Assembly (NCBI GenBank): GCA_964346395.1
Contig: CAYFUT010000003.1
Location: forward strand, 13,870 to 77,869
Origin: CAYFUT01 sp964346395
Lineage (GTDB): Bacteria; Bacillota; Halanaerobiia; Halobacteroidales; Halobacteroidaceae
Length of the DNA: 64,000 nt
Direction: 5' to 3'
Within the stretch, counting starts at the first letter, position 1, and every line of letters starts with the position of its first letter. Position numbers and translations under genes: made by a program. A model generated the notes under the pieces. It was not told the origin of the DNA. It did not search any database and saw nothing but the letters and a program-made list of their open reading frames with translations. Positions 8,122-16,858 of the stretch are shown here, piece by piece.

Positions 8122-9411
8122 GTGAAGACGTTGGCCTTGGTTTTAGCAGGAGGTAGAGGAACTAGACTTGACATTTTATCTAATCATCGCGCCAAACCTA
8201 GCGTCCCTTTTGCTGGCAAATTTAAGTTAATCGATTTTGCATTGAGTAACTGTGTTAACTCAGGAATTTATAATGTAGGAGTTTTAACGCAGTATCTGCC
8301 GATACCACTGCATGATCATATTGGAATCGGTAAACCTTGGGATTTAGACCGCCGCCTGGGAGGCGTTAATTTATTGCCTCCTTCTACGGGGAAAAAGGGA
8401 GGCAGCTGGTACCAAGGGACTGCTCATGCAGTCTATCAAAATAGTGACTATATTAAGCGCAACAATCCTGACCATGTAATCATATTATCGGGGGATCATG
8501 TCTATAAGATGGATTATAGTAAAATGATTATGTACCATGAGCAGAATGACGCCGATTTAACTGTTGCTGCTCAGCGAGTTGAGGAAGAAGAAGCAAAACG
8601 ATTTGGAATTTTAGAAACTAATTCAGACATGGAAGTAGGTGGGTTTGTGGAAAAACCGAATAACCCGCCTAATGATTTAGCTTCGATGGGAATTTACGTT
8701 TTTGATACGGATGTATTATTAGAAATTTTAGAAAGATGTTGTACTGAAGAGCAGTCTGATTTCGGGCATCATATTTTACCGGAAATGGTGGCGAAAAAAG
8801 ATGTTTACACCTATGAATACGACGGATATTGGAAGGATGTCGGAACCCTTGAATGTTTGTGGGAAACTAATTTAGCTTTAGCTGGTCCGATTCCTAAGTT
8901 AAATTTATATGATAAAGACTGGAAGATGCATACTCGAAGTAAAGAAAAGCCGCCTGTTAAGTTTGGAAATAAAGGGAAAGCAGTCCAGAGTATTGTTGCC
9001 AACGGGTCTATAATCAACGGTAAAGTAGAAAATTCAGTAGTTGGCCCGGGGGTTTATGTAGAAAAAGGAGCTGTAGTTAGGGATGCTGTTATCTTTAGTG
9101 AAACAGTAATAAAAAATAATTCCATTGTTTCTCAGTCTATTATTGATGAACAAGTAACGGTCAAAGAAAATTCCCATATTGGGTTTGGAAATGACTTAAC
9201 TCCTAACCGGGATACGCCTGATTTGCTAAATAGTGGTTTAACAGTAATTGCTAAAGGAGCTACAATTCCTGATAATACTCAAATAGGCCGCAACTGCCGG
9301 GTTTATTCGTATGTAGAAGAAGAAGATTTTGAGTATAATGTGGTTCCCAGTGGAAATACAATTCTTCCGGAAATGGAAGAAGGGGTGCATATGCTGAATG
9401 CAGCTGAATAG
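8122..9411 (+). CDS. glgC: glucose-1-phosphate adenylyltransferase, copy 1
   Basis: A 429-residue ADP-glucose pyrophosphorylase that makes ADP-glucose for glycogen. The N-terminal nucleotidyltransferase domain (about 1-290) has GGRGTRL at 10-16, RAKPSVPFAGKF, catalytic Asp125 in SGDHVYKMDY and the sugar-phosphate lysine in FVEKP. The C-terminal part is a left-handed beta-helix with hexapeptide repeats (VENSVVGPGVYVEKGAVV). GTG 8122 follows AAGGAGG. It is followed by a close paralogue. Both copies keep the catalytic residues, so neither looks like the regulatory GlgD type. Branching enzyme is encoded 25 kb away (34036) and a GH13 enzyme at 13116. Confidence 0.9.
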   Translation: MKTLALVLAGGRGTRLDILSNHRAKPSVPFAGKFKLIDFALSNCVNSGIYNVGVLTQYLPIPLHDHIGIGKPWDLDRRLGGVNLLPPSTGKKGGSWYQGTAHAVYQNSDYIKRNNPDHVIILSGDHVYKMDYSKMIMYHEQNDADLTVAAQRVEEEEAKRFGILETNSDMEVGGFVEKPNNPPNDLASMGIYVFDTDVLLEILERCCTEEQSDFGHHILPEMVAKKDVYTYEYDGYWKDVGTLECLWETNLALAGPIPKLNLYDKDWKMHTRSKEKPPVKFGNKGKAVQSIVANGSIINGKVENSVVGPGVYVEKGAVVRDAVIFSETVIKNNSIVSQSIIDEQVTVKENSHIGFGNDLTPNRDTPDLLNSGLTVIAKGATIPDNTQIGRNCRVYSYVEEEDFEYNVVPSGNTILPEMEEGVHMLNAAE

Positions 9412-9420
9412 ATTAATTTT

Positions 9421-9442
9421 AGCCTGCCTTAAAAGGCAGGCT
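9421..9442 (+). terminator. hairpin between the two glgC copies
   Basis: AGCCTGCCTT-AA-AAGGCAGGCT forms a strong stem but lacks a T-run. It may be a weak terminator or an RNA-stabilising hairpin inside a glgC operon. Confidence 0.45.
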
Positions 9443-9561
9443 CTGCTTTAAAAGCAAGGAAACTAATATTTGTTAGAAAAATTATATTTAAGAAAAGGAA
9501 AATATATTTTTTTATTTAATATTATAAGTACAATATAAAACAAACTGGGGGGATTATTATT

Positions 9562-10881
9562 ATGAAAACATTAGCTTTAGTGTTAGCTGGAGGTCGAGGT
9601 ACTAGATTAGATGTTTTATCAGCTCACCGAGCGAAACCAAGTGTACCATTTGCAGGCAAATTCAGATTAATTGATTTTGCTTTAAGTAACTGTATTAATT
9701 CAGATATCTATAACGTAGGAGTTTTAACGCAGTATTTACCCATGTCCCTGAATAAACATATTGGGATTGGAAAGCCGTGGGATCTTGATCGTAAATTAGG
9801 AGGGGTAACAGTTTTACAGCCGTTTACCGGAAAACCTGATAAAGCTGAAGGAGGCGGCTGGTATGAAGGTACGGCGCATGCAGTTTATAAAAATATTAGT
9901 TTTATTCGCCGTAGTGATCCGGATTATGTAGTAATTTTATCTGGGGATCATGTTTATGAAATGGATTATAGTAAGATGGTAGATTATCATGAGGAGAAAG
10001 ATGCCGGCTTGACGATCGCTGCCCAGCCGGTACCGACTGAAGAAGCTAGCAGATTTGGGATTTTAGATCATAATCAGGAAATGAAAATTACTGATTTTGT
10101 AGAAAAACCTGAAGACCCACCCAGTAATTTAGCTTCGATGGGGATTTATGTTTTTGATGCTGATCAGCTGCTGCGGGTATTAGAAGAACACTGTACGCAA
10201 GAAAGTTCAGATTTTGGCCATCATATTATTCCGCCGATGATTGAAAATAGCGATGTCTATGCCTATGAATATAATGGCTATTGGAAAGATGTAGGAACCT
10301 TAAAAGCATTTTGGGAAACCAACTTAGAATTAACTGAGCCGATTCCTGAATTAAATTTATATGATGAGAAATGGAAGTTACACACTCGAAGTGAAGAAAA
10401 ACCGCCGGTTAAGTTTGGTAATTCAGGTAGTGCAGCGCGGAGTTTAATTTCTAATGGTTCGATTATTAACGGGCGAGTAGAGAATTCTGTAATCAGCCCG
10501 GGAGTTTATATTGAAGAAGGGGCTATTGTCCGCGATTCAATAATATTTAATGATACTGTAATTCGCAGCAATTCAATTGTAGATAGAACAATTATTGATA
10601 AAGAAGTGGAGATTAAAGCTAACTGCCGGATTGGGCAGGGAGAAGATTTAACTCCTAATCAGGATAAACCAGAGTTACTAAAAAGTGGTCTTAATGTAAT
10701 TGCTAAGCGGGCGGTTATTCCAGAAGGAACGGTAATTGCCAGAAATTGCAGAGTATTTTCTTATGTTCAAGAAGAAAACTTTGATGGAAACGAAGTACCG
10801 AGCGGAACTACTATTACCTCAGCAAGTGGGGAAAAATTAGCTAAAGGTGATGAAGAAGAAGTAAAAGAATTGAATCTTTAA
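9562..10881 (+). CDS. glgC: glucose-1-phosphate adenylyltransferase, copy 2
   Basis: A 439-residue paralogue of the preceding gene, aligned along its whole length, with the same GGRGTRL, SGDHVYEMDY and FVEKP motifs and the beta-helix tail. It has a slightly longer insert (GKPDKAEGGGWYEG) in the sugar-binding region and an acidic C-terminal extension. ATG 9562 follows CTGGGGGG. The 150-nt spacer holds a hairpin and AT-rich, promoter-like sequence, so separate control is possible. The pair could form a heterotetramer, as GlgC/GlgD does in bacilli, or serve different conditions. Confidence 0.9.
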   Translation: MKTLALVLAGGRGTRLDVLSAHRAKPSVPFAGKFRLIDFALSNCINSDIYNVGVLTQYLPMSLNKHIGIGKPWDLDRKLGGVTVLQPFTGKPDKAEGGGWYEGTAHAVYKNISFIRRSDPDYVVILSGDHVYEMDYSKMVDYHEEKDAGLTIAAQPVPTEEASRFGILDHNQEMKITDFVEKPEDPPSNLASMGIYVFDADQLLRVLEEHCTQESSDFGHHIIPPMIENSDVYAYEYNGYWKDVGTLKAFWETNLELTEPIPELNLYDEKWKLHTRSEEKPPVKFGNSGSAARSLISNGSIINGRVENSVISPGVYIEEGAIVRDSIIFNDTVIRSNSIVDRTIIDKEVEIKANCRIGQGEDLTPNQDKPELLKSGLNVIAKRAVIPEGTVIARNCRVFSYVQEENFDGNEVPSGTTITSASGEKLAKGDEEEVKELNL

Positions 10882-10889
10882 TTTACACT

Positions 10890-10924
10890 ACCGCTCTTAC
10901 TTTTGTAAGTAAGGGCGGTTTTAA
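10890..10924 (+). terminator. terminator after glgC copy 2
   Basis: ACCGCTCTTAC pairs with GTAAGTAAGGGCGGT, followed by TTTTAATTTT. Confidence 0.75.
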
Positions 10925-11027
10925 TTTTAAGTATAAAAAACTTATATTATTTGCATTCCTAAAAAAGATATGTTAATATTTTATTGCTTTAATATATTAA
11001 AATAATGAATAAAGGAAGGGGTTACTA

Positions 11028-12320
11028 ATGAATCCAGTATTATTATCAGTTTTAACCATGATTGGATTGAGTTTAGCTAATTTGAATGTAATTTTAGCTT
11101 TGCTGGTGGCTGCTTTAGTAGGAGGAATAGCTGGCGGACTAGGAGTTACAGAAACAATGAGTACTTTAATTGATGGTATGGGGGCTAATGGCAAAACTGC
11201 TCTCAGTTATATTTTATTAGGGGCTTTGGCAGTGGCAGTTCAGAGAACGGGAATAGTGCAGTTATTGAGCAGTAAGTTAGGAAAGGTAGTGAGCAAGCAG
11301 AAGAAAATATTTATTTTATTGATAGCCGCTTTTGCTTGTCTATCCCAGAATGCTATTCCGGTACATATTGCCTTTATTCCGATTTTGATTCCGCCGCTAT
11401 TGGAATTATTCAATAAATTAAAGATTGACCGGCGGGGAGTAGCTGCGGCTTTGACCTTTGGTTTACAGGCTCCTTATATGGCCATTCCAGCTGGTTTTGG
11501 TCTCATTTTTCATGAAATTATTCAAAAACAGATGTTAGCTAACGGAATGGAGGTTAGCTTAGATCAGATTGCTAGTGTAATCTGGATTCCTGTTTTAGGC
11601 ATGGTAGTGGGGCTGTTAGTAGCAATTTTTATAACTTATAGAGGTCAGCGAGAGTATGATAGTGAACTAACCCAAGATATAGTTCAGGAAGAAGATATGA
11701 GTTGGAAGTGGGAACATACTTTTTCTTTAATAGCAATGGTAGGGGCTTTATTTATTCAGCTACAATTTGATTCGCTGCCGCTAGGTGCTTTAGCCGGTTT
11801 AGGTTTAATGGTTGTAACGCGAACTATTGACTGGCATGCTCTGCATGATTTGATTGATGAGGGAGTTAAGATGATGGGGGTTATTGCCTTTGTAATGTTG
11901 ATTGCAGCTGGCTATGGAGATGTGATCCGGGCTACTGGTGGAGTAGATAAAATTGTACAAGCTGTGGTGAATATGATTGGCGGCAGTCAATTGTGGGGAG
12001 CATCACTGATGTTAGTTGTTGGTTTGGTAGTAACGATGGGCATTGGGACTTCCTTTGGGACGATTCCGATTATTGCAGCTATTTATGTGCCTCTGGCTCA
12101 ATCGCTAGGATTTAGTCCGCTGGCTACAGTCATTTTGATTGGTACGGCTGGTGCTTTGGGAGATGCGGGGTCGCCGGCGTCGGATAGTACTCTCGGGCCA
12201 ACTGCCGGTTTGAATGCTGACGGTCAGCACGATCATATTTGGGATACCTGTGTACCGACCTTCCTCCACTATAATATCCCGCTGATTTTATTTGCAATAA
12301 TAGGAGCGATGATTGTATAG
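11028..12320 (+). CDS. Na+/H+ antiporter family permease (YuiF/NhaC-like)
   Basis: A 430-residue integral membrane protein with about eleven to twelve hydrophobic segments, of the ion-transporter superfamily type with helical re-entrant halves. Recognisable segments are NAIPVHIAFIPILIPPLL, the central acidic loop (about residues 205-225) and GTAGALGDAGSPASDSTLGP near the C-terminus. I assign it to the Na_H_antiport/YuiF-like group. Such proteins are usually annotated as Na+/H+ antiporters, but relatives may carry amino acids such as histidine, so the substrate is open. ATG 11028 follows GGAAGGGG. It stands alone between two terminator-like hairpins. Confidence 0.75.
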   Translation: MNPVLLSVLTMIGLSLANLNVILALLVAALVGGIAGGLGVTETMSTLIDGMGANGKTALSYILLGALAVAVQRTGIVQLLSSKLGKVVSKQKKIFILLIAAFACLSQNAIPVHIAFIPILIPPLLELFNKLKIDRRGVAAALTFGLQAPYMAIPAGFGLIFHEIIQKQMLANGMEVSLDQIASVIWIPVLGMVVGLLVAIFITYRGQREYDSELTQDIVQEEDMSWKWEHTFSLIAMVGALFIQLQFDSLPLGALAGLGLMVVTRTIDWHALHDLIDEGVKMMGVIAFVMLIAAGYGDVIRATGGVDKIVQAVVNMIGGSQLWGASLMLVVGLVVTMGIGTSFGTIPIIAAIYVPLAQSLGFSPLATVILIGTAGALGDAGSPASDSTLGPTAGLNADGQHDHIWDTCVPTFLHYNIPLILFAIIGAMIV

Positions 12321-12339
12321 ATAAGATTGATAAGTTAAT

Positions 12340-12367
12340 GTAGGGAGCGGATATATCCGCTCCCTAC
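12340..12367. repeat. REP-like palindrome, copy 1
   Basis: A perfect 28-bp palindrome with arms GTAGGGAGCGGATA and TATCCGCTCCCTAC. It shares the pattern GTAGSGA...GATATATC...CTAC with 12893-12922 and 63837-63864. It sits between convergent genes and may also act as a bidirectional terminator. Confidence 0.65.
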
Positions 12368-12430
12368 TTAGTAATTAAATATATTATTTTGGATTATTGT
12401 CTTAATCTGTGTGGAATTTAGTTCAATTAA

Positions 12431-12847
12431 TTATTTGTTCAAAAATTCTTTTATTTTCTGCACGGCTTTCTGACTATCTTCTACCCCCAGGGTTAACTGT
12501 TCAATCGGACAGAGCCCTGTATCTTCTCTATTTCTGATTGCTGCTACCTTTTTTTCTGCCTCATACTTTATTTCAGCTCGCTGTAAAATTTCTACAGCTC
12601 CTTGGCTGATAGTTGGGGTATAGCAGGACTTTATTCCGCCTAATTCGCAGATCATAGCTACTGCCCGGCCGATAATCTTATCAGCAACGGCTGAATTGGC
12701 TAAAATTTGTGGGTTTTTATCATAGAGTTCAAGTATTCCTCCTACTCCGCGGTCTTTTCTTTTTGCTAGTACTTCTTGATTGTTAACTACTACCAAAGAA
12801 TAATCAGTGTTGTTTAATTTTTTAGCTGCTAATTCTAAATCTGACAT
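12431..12847 (-). CDS. DUF1893 domain protein (TM1506-like)
   Basis: A 138-residue soluble protein beginning with LAAKKLNNTDYSLVVVNNQ and containing IIGRAVAMICELGGIKSCYT, which I recognise as the DUF1893 family (Thermotoga TM1506, cytidine-deaminase-like fold). No catalytic function is established for the family. The minus-strand ATG at 12847 follows AAGGAGG. It is convergent with the antiporter and flanked on both sides by copies of the REP-like palindrome. Confidence 0.7.
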   Translation of the reverse strand: MSDLELAAKKLNNTDYSLVVVNNQEVLAKRKDRGVGGILELYDKNPQILANSAVADKIIGRAVAMICELGGIKSCYTPTISQGAVEILQRAEIKYEAEKKVAAIRNREDTGLCPIEQLTLGVEDSQKAVQKIKEFLNK

Positions 12848-12892
12848 GGGGAGCCTCCTTAATTTATTTTTCGTAGTTAAATAGAATTATTA

Positions 12893-12922
12893 TGTAGCGA
12901 CCTGATATATCATGTCGCTACA
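12893..12922. repeat. REP-like palindrome, copy 2
   Basis: TGTAGCGACCTGATA and TATCATGTCGCTACA form a 15-bp inverted repeat with one mismatch and the shared GATATATC centre. A T-run follows on the plus strand. It lies in the divergent spacer before the GH13 gene. The rest of that spacer (12923-13115) shows no other feature. Confidence 0.65.
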
Positions 12923-13115
12923 TTTTTTTCTTTACAAATTTCATTTTATGTACTAGGATAGCATATTTTTCAGGTTAGATAAAGTAAAAGGTAGGAATTT
13001 ATTAAAAAAGCAGATTAAAAGATGATAAATTAGTGATAAAGTAATTATTTTAGAATTTTTCCCTCTTATTTAGTCAATGATATTAGTGACTAAACCAATA
13101 AGGGGGAGTCTTTAC

Positions 13116-15329
13116 ATGCGGCATAAGGTTAGGTTCCATTATGATAACCAGGCGGAATTGGCTGATCCCTACTTAAAAATTTGGAAACAGGGAACTGGTC
13201 GAATGCGGGTGGAAGTTGGCCCGGCTGGAACAGATGATTATGGTTATTACTATGATGTAGATATTAACCGGCGGCGGTTTAATTTTACCTTTGCCGACCA
13301 AGAAACTGATCGAGAAGACGGTTTAAATAGATTTTATCAAGCAGGGATGGGTGGTGAAATTTGGTGTAAAGCAGATATCCATAATATTTATCCCGTTCAG
13401 CCGGCGGAACCAATCGGAACCATCAATGAGGTATATGCGGAAATCGCTCCTTTACTACCGGAAAATAATTTATATATGCCTCAGACTGATGTATCGGAAG
13501 GCACTACTTATTCTTTGCTGGGAGCCCATAAATTAGCTGATGGTTCAGTAAGCTTTGGTTTTTTTCATCCCCGGGCCGGAAGGGTTTATTTAGGGTTTAA
13601 TCTTGATAGCTTTCAAGCTCCTAAACCCTGTCTGGATTGTGAGCAGGGGAAGAATGAACAGTTTATTGAACTAGATCTGTATGAGGGCTATTATGGGGAA
13701 CCTAACATTTGGTGGACGCGGATTCCAGCGGAAGTAGTAGAAAAAGCACAGGAGCCTCTGGAATATAAATACTATGTTCAAGGGGGAACGGAAGGGGTTG
13801 AGCGTTGGGTATATGATCCCTATACTCGGGTTTATAGTTCGGATTATGAATTAACTAACTGCCAGGTAGTAGATCCTACGCAATTTGACTGGACAGATGA
13901 GGACTGGGAAACTCCGGATATGAGGGACTTAATCATTTATGAACTGAATGTATATGGGTTTACAGATGGTGATTCTGAAATCCCTCTTGAGGATCAAAGT
14001 ACATTTCAAGGTATAATTCAGCGGATTGAAGAAGGATATTTTGCTGATTTAGGAGTTACTGCGTTGGCTTTAATGCCTACTTCTGAAGCCTGGAGCGACT
14101 TTGGTTTAGGTTATGATCCGTGTAGTTTTATGTCGGTAGAACAAGACTTTGGCACCCCGGATGAATTTAGAGAGCTGGTAAATACAGCTCATGAACATGG
14201 CTTAGCTGTGATTATTGATCAGGTTTTCAATCATACTTCCAATCAGTTCAATCCTCTGTGGGGCTTGATTGATGACGGCTCAGACCCGGGAGGATTATAT
14301 TTTTCTGGTACTACTCAGTGGGGGAATAGATTGGCGACGGAAGTAGAAGAAGTAGAAAATATGTTGATTGATTCCTGTAAACTGTTTATTGAAGAGTATC
14401 ATGTGGATGGATTTCGGTTTGATGCGACGCACAGTTATTTTATGGATCATAGGTTATTACATGAACTGCAGGCAGAAATAAAAAAGGATTATAAACCGGA
14501 TACTGTCTTGATAGCAGAAAATCTGCCTAATGAACCGGATCTTAACTTTAATGGGTATGATGGGTATGCTCAGTGGTCAGATAAATTCCATGATAAACTT
14601 AAAGCTTTGCTGCGGGAAGGAAATTACCGCGATCGAGCCGATGATTCTCCGGCGGGTTTAGGAGACATTTTTTACTTTGGCAAAAGCGAATTTGCTGCCC
14701 ATACTAATAATGCTGTTAATTATAGCGAAAGTCATGATGAACCAAGTATCAAATATGAATTAGAAACTAATAACTTATTGGATTGTGATTTAAAGGAGCG
14801 GAAAGCAAAGTTAGGACTTTTTTCTTGTCTGGTAGCGTTAGGCCAACCGATGATTTATATGGGCCAGGAATTTGGCATCAATCGGGAAGAGAATGTAATA
14901 GATGTGGATTTGGCGACTCCTGATCCCAACTGTCCGGAAGCAGAAGCTGATTCATTTTATTATTGGACGCGCGGAATAATCACCTTGCGGCGGGAAGAAG
15001 AAGCATTAAAAGTTGCGGGTTATAATCCGGTGGAAAGTGGTAACTTCGAATGGAAAGTTGGCCCGTGGATGTCAGAAAAGCGAGGCCAAAACCAGCGGGT
15101 TATTGGCTGGAAGACTAAAGCGGAAACTAGTGGAGAAGAAATAATGGTATTGATTAATTTTGAAGGAGCAGAAGTGGAGGTGGAACCTGAAGTATCCACT
15201 TCTATAGTTTGGAGAAAATTAGCTGATATTGAGCAAGTTTATCAGCCGCCGGAGGAGTTAACCGCCAAACAATTACAGGCAATTAAATTGCCGCCTTATA
15301 GTGGTTTTCTTTATAAAAAAGAAGAATAA
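13116..15329 (+). CDS. GH13 family alpha-glucan-acting enzyme (pullulanase/branching-enzyme-like)
   Basis: A 737-residue protein. An N-terminal beta-rich region of about 110 residues of unknown type is followed by an early-set/CBM48-like segment (about 125-225, around SVSFGFFHPRAGRVYLGF). Then comes a GH13 barrel with VIIDQVFNHT, GFRFDATH (nucleophile Asp), VLIAENLP (acid Glu) and YSESHDE (third Asp). It ends with a C-terminal beta domain. ATG 13116 is preferred over ATG 13077 because AAGGGGGAG stands 8 nt before it. It lacks a signal peptide, so it should act inside the cell on glycogen or maltodextrin. The exact specificity is uncertain. Confidence 0.8.
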   Translation: MRHKVRFHYDNQAELADPYLKIWKQGTGRMRVEVGPAGTDDYGYYYDVDINRRRFNFTFADQETDREDGLNRFYQAGMGGEIWCKADIHNIYPVQPAEPIGTINEVYAEIAPLLPENNLYMPQTDVSEGTTYSLLGAHKLADGSVSFGFFHPRAGRVYLGFNLDSFQAPKPCLDCEQGKNEQFIELDLYEGYYGEPNIWWTRIPAEVVEKAQEPLEYKYYVQGGTEGVERWVYDPYTRVYSSDYELTNCQVVDPTQFDWTDEDWETPDMRDLIIYELNVYGFTDGDSEIPLEDQSTFQGIIQRIEEGYFADLGVTALALMPTSEAWSDFGLGYDPCSFMSVEQDFGTPDEFRELVNTAHEHGLAVIIDQVFNHTSNQFNPLWGLIDDGSDPGGLYFSGTTQWGNRLATEVEEVENMLIDSCKLFIEEYHVDGFRFDATHSYFMDHRLLHELQAEIKKDYKPDTVLIAENLPNEPDLNFNGYDGYAQWSDKFHDKLKALLREGNYRDRADDSPAGLGDIFYFGKSEFAAHTNNAVNYSESHDEPSIKYELETNNLLDCDLKERKAKLGLFSCLVALGQPMIYMGQEFGINREENVIDVDLATPDPNCPEAEADSFYYWTRGIITLRREEEALKVAGYNPVESGNFEWKVGPWMSEKRGQNQRVIGWKTKAETSGEEIMVLINFEGAEVEVEPEVSTSIVWRKLADIEQVYQPPEELTAKQLQAIKLPPYSGFLYKKEE

Positions 15330-15335
15330 ATCTTT

Positions 15336-15374
15336 ACTTCCCGATTAATTACTTAATTAATCGGGAAGTTTTAG
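15336..15374 (+). terminator. terminator of the GH13 gene
   Basis: ACTTCCCGATTAATTA pairs with TAATTAATCGGGAAGT, followed by TTTTAG. Confidence 0.8.
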
Positions 15375-15443
15375 TTATTAGGCAGGAATTTGCCGGGAAG
15401 AGTTTGAACTACTTATATATCAGACGTTAATGAGGTGAAATTG

Positions 15444-15899
15444 ATGCGGAAGTTTACTTTGTTAATCTTACTGTTATTAGTGGTAAGTATGAGTACTAGT
15501 AACTTAGTGGCAGCAACTACCGGTAGTTATAACGCTGGTAGGGCGGAACCCAGCACACTGGAAATTTATTATGCTGATAACTGGTCGGCGATCGGTCATT
15601 GGCAGTTGGCCCGGATTCCAGCTGGAGCCCAAATTACAACAGTAAAAGTTAAGTGGGAACTATTTAGTGCTTTGCCCAGCCAAAACTACCGCGGACTTGA
15701 ATTAGTATTATTTAATCAAGCTAAAAAAGTTAAACTGCAGAAAAATTCTTCCGGAAACTATGTGGTTACTAACAAGTTTTCCGGCCAGCCGCTGACTAAC
15801 AATTGGCGACTAAAATATAAAGTGGATTATCTGCAGCCAGAGGGGAATTATCTAGGGTTAATCCCTAAGTTAATAATTAATTATCGAATTTCTCGCTGA
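15444..15899 (+). CDS. small secreted protein, unknown function
   Basis: A 151-residue protein with a clear signal peptide (RKFTLLILLLLVVSM, cleavage near VAA-TT at about residue 25). The rest appears all-beta, with regular alternation such as TTVKVKWELFSALP and LGLIPKLIINYRI. ATG 15444 is chosen over GTG 15435 because GAGGTGA (15433-15439) is the ribosome site. I do not recognise the family. A beta-sandwich cell-surface or binding protein is possible. Its 3' end overlaps the convergent CPBP-like gene by 19 nt. Confidence 0.6.
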   Translation: MRKFTLLILLLLVVSMSTSNLVAATTGSYNAGRAEPSTLEIYYADNWSAIGHWQLARIPAGAQITTVKVKWELFSALPSQNYRGLELVLFNQAKKVKLQKNSSGNYVVTNKFSGQPLTNNWRLKYKVDYLQPEGNYLGLIPKLIINYRISR

Positions 15900-16687
15900 A
15901 TTGTTAGATTATTAGTTAACAGGTAAGCACCTAGTCCCAATAATAAAAGTCCTAATATATTAAACCAGAGTGGTTGAAATTGAGCTGTAGTAGATAGTTT
16001 AGTATTATACCCCGGAATTTTATATGGGAGGTAGTAGAGAAATAAATAGGGAATAGCTGAGTAAAATATATTGCCCAGCACGCATAACACTAAAGATTTA
16101 CTTTGAAGATACAGCCAGTTAAGTAATAGGCTTAAAGTAAAAACTCCGAGCAAATGAAAAAGACTGAATTCTAATATTAATTGCAGTAAAATAGTAAAGC
16201 CGGCAGCTTTTTCCCACGAATAATTAGCCAATAAACCCTGCAGGATGAGACCGCGAAAGAAAATTTCTCTTAAAGCAGCAGCGGCAGTTAACAGAACGAA
16301 TCCTGAAAAAAAGAAATTGCTTTTAGTACTCATAATTTGATTAATCTGTTCGACTGCTGCTTGTGATAAGGGCAAAAAACAGTGAGTTATATTATTTACT
16401 TCGGACAGAACAATACTCAATCCTAAGCTTGCTAGCAGTAATCCGCTTAACTTTAAATTAGATAAAGAAGGATTGGTAAAGTAAGTTGTGACTGATAGTT
16501 GCTTACTAGTTAACTGCCAATAAATTATCAAACCGAAAGTAAGGCAAGTCAGCAAAGAAGTCTGTAGCCAGACTAAGTCGTCAGCTAATATTTGATTACT
16601 AATGAAGCTAATGATTAATTGTAAAGTGAAGAGAGCTAAAAAAATACTGACTAAATCACTTGCGTGATATCCTTTTTTCTTCTTCAT
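15881..16687 (-). CDS. CPBP-family-like membrane protein, probably lacking part of the active site
   Basis: 268 residues with about eight membrane segments. The first CPBP/Abi motif, normally EExxxR, reads REIFFRG here (first Glu replaced by Arg). FSLFHLLG matches the FxxxH motif. The third motif, usually with His and Asn, reads LCVLGNIFYS and lacks the His. The fold is therefore kept but the presumed metallo-protease site is partly lost. Such proteins are linked to CAAX-type proteolysis or bacteriocin self-immunity in other bacteria. The start 16687 follows AAGGAGTG. It is convergent with, and overlaps, the preceding secreted-protein gene. Confidence 0.7.
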   Translation of the reverse strand: MKKKKGYHASDLVSIFLALFTLQLIISFISNQILADDLVWLQTSLLTCLTFGLIIYWQLTSKQLSVTTYFTNPSLSNLKLSGLLLASLGLSIVLSEVNNITHCFLPLSQAAVEQINQIMSTKSNFFFSGFVLLTAAAALREIFFRGLILQGLLANYSWEKAAGFTILLQLILEFSLFHLLGVFTLSLLLNWLYLQSKSLVLCVLGNIFYSAIPYLFLYYLPYKIPGYNTKLSTTAQFQPLWFNILGLLLLGLGAYLLTNNLTIQREIR

Positions 16688-16858
16688 AAAAACACTCCTT
16701 AATAATTAATTATTAAGTTACAGATTTAATTTTTGCCTTGTTTATAATTATAATTAACTTGTAGGGAAAAAGCAATTGAGCAGGATTTTAAGTTTAAACC
16801 GTGAATAATTTTAATTGAGGCTAATTTTTATTGGTAGATTTGCAAGGAGGGAATAATA

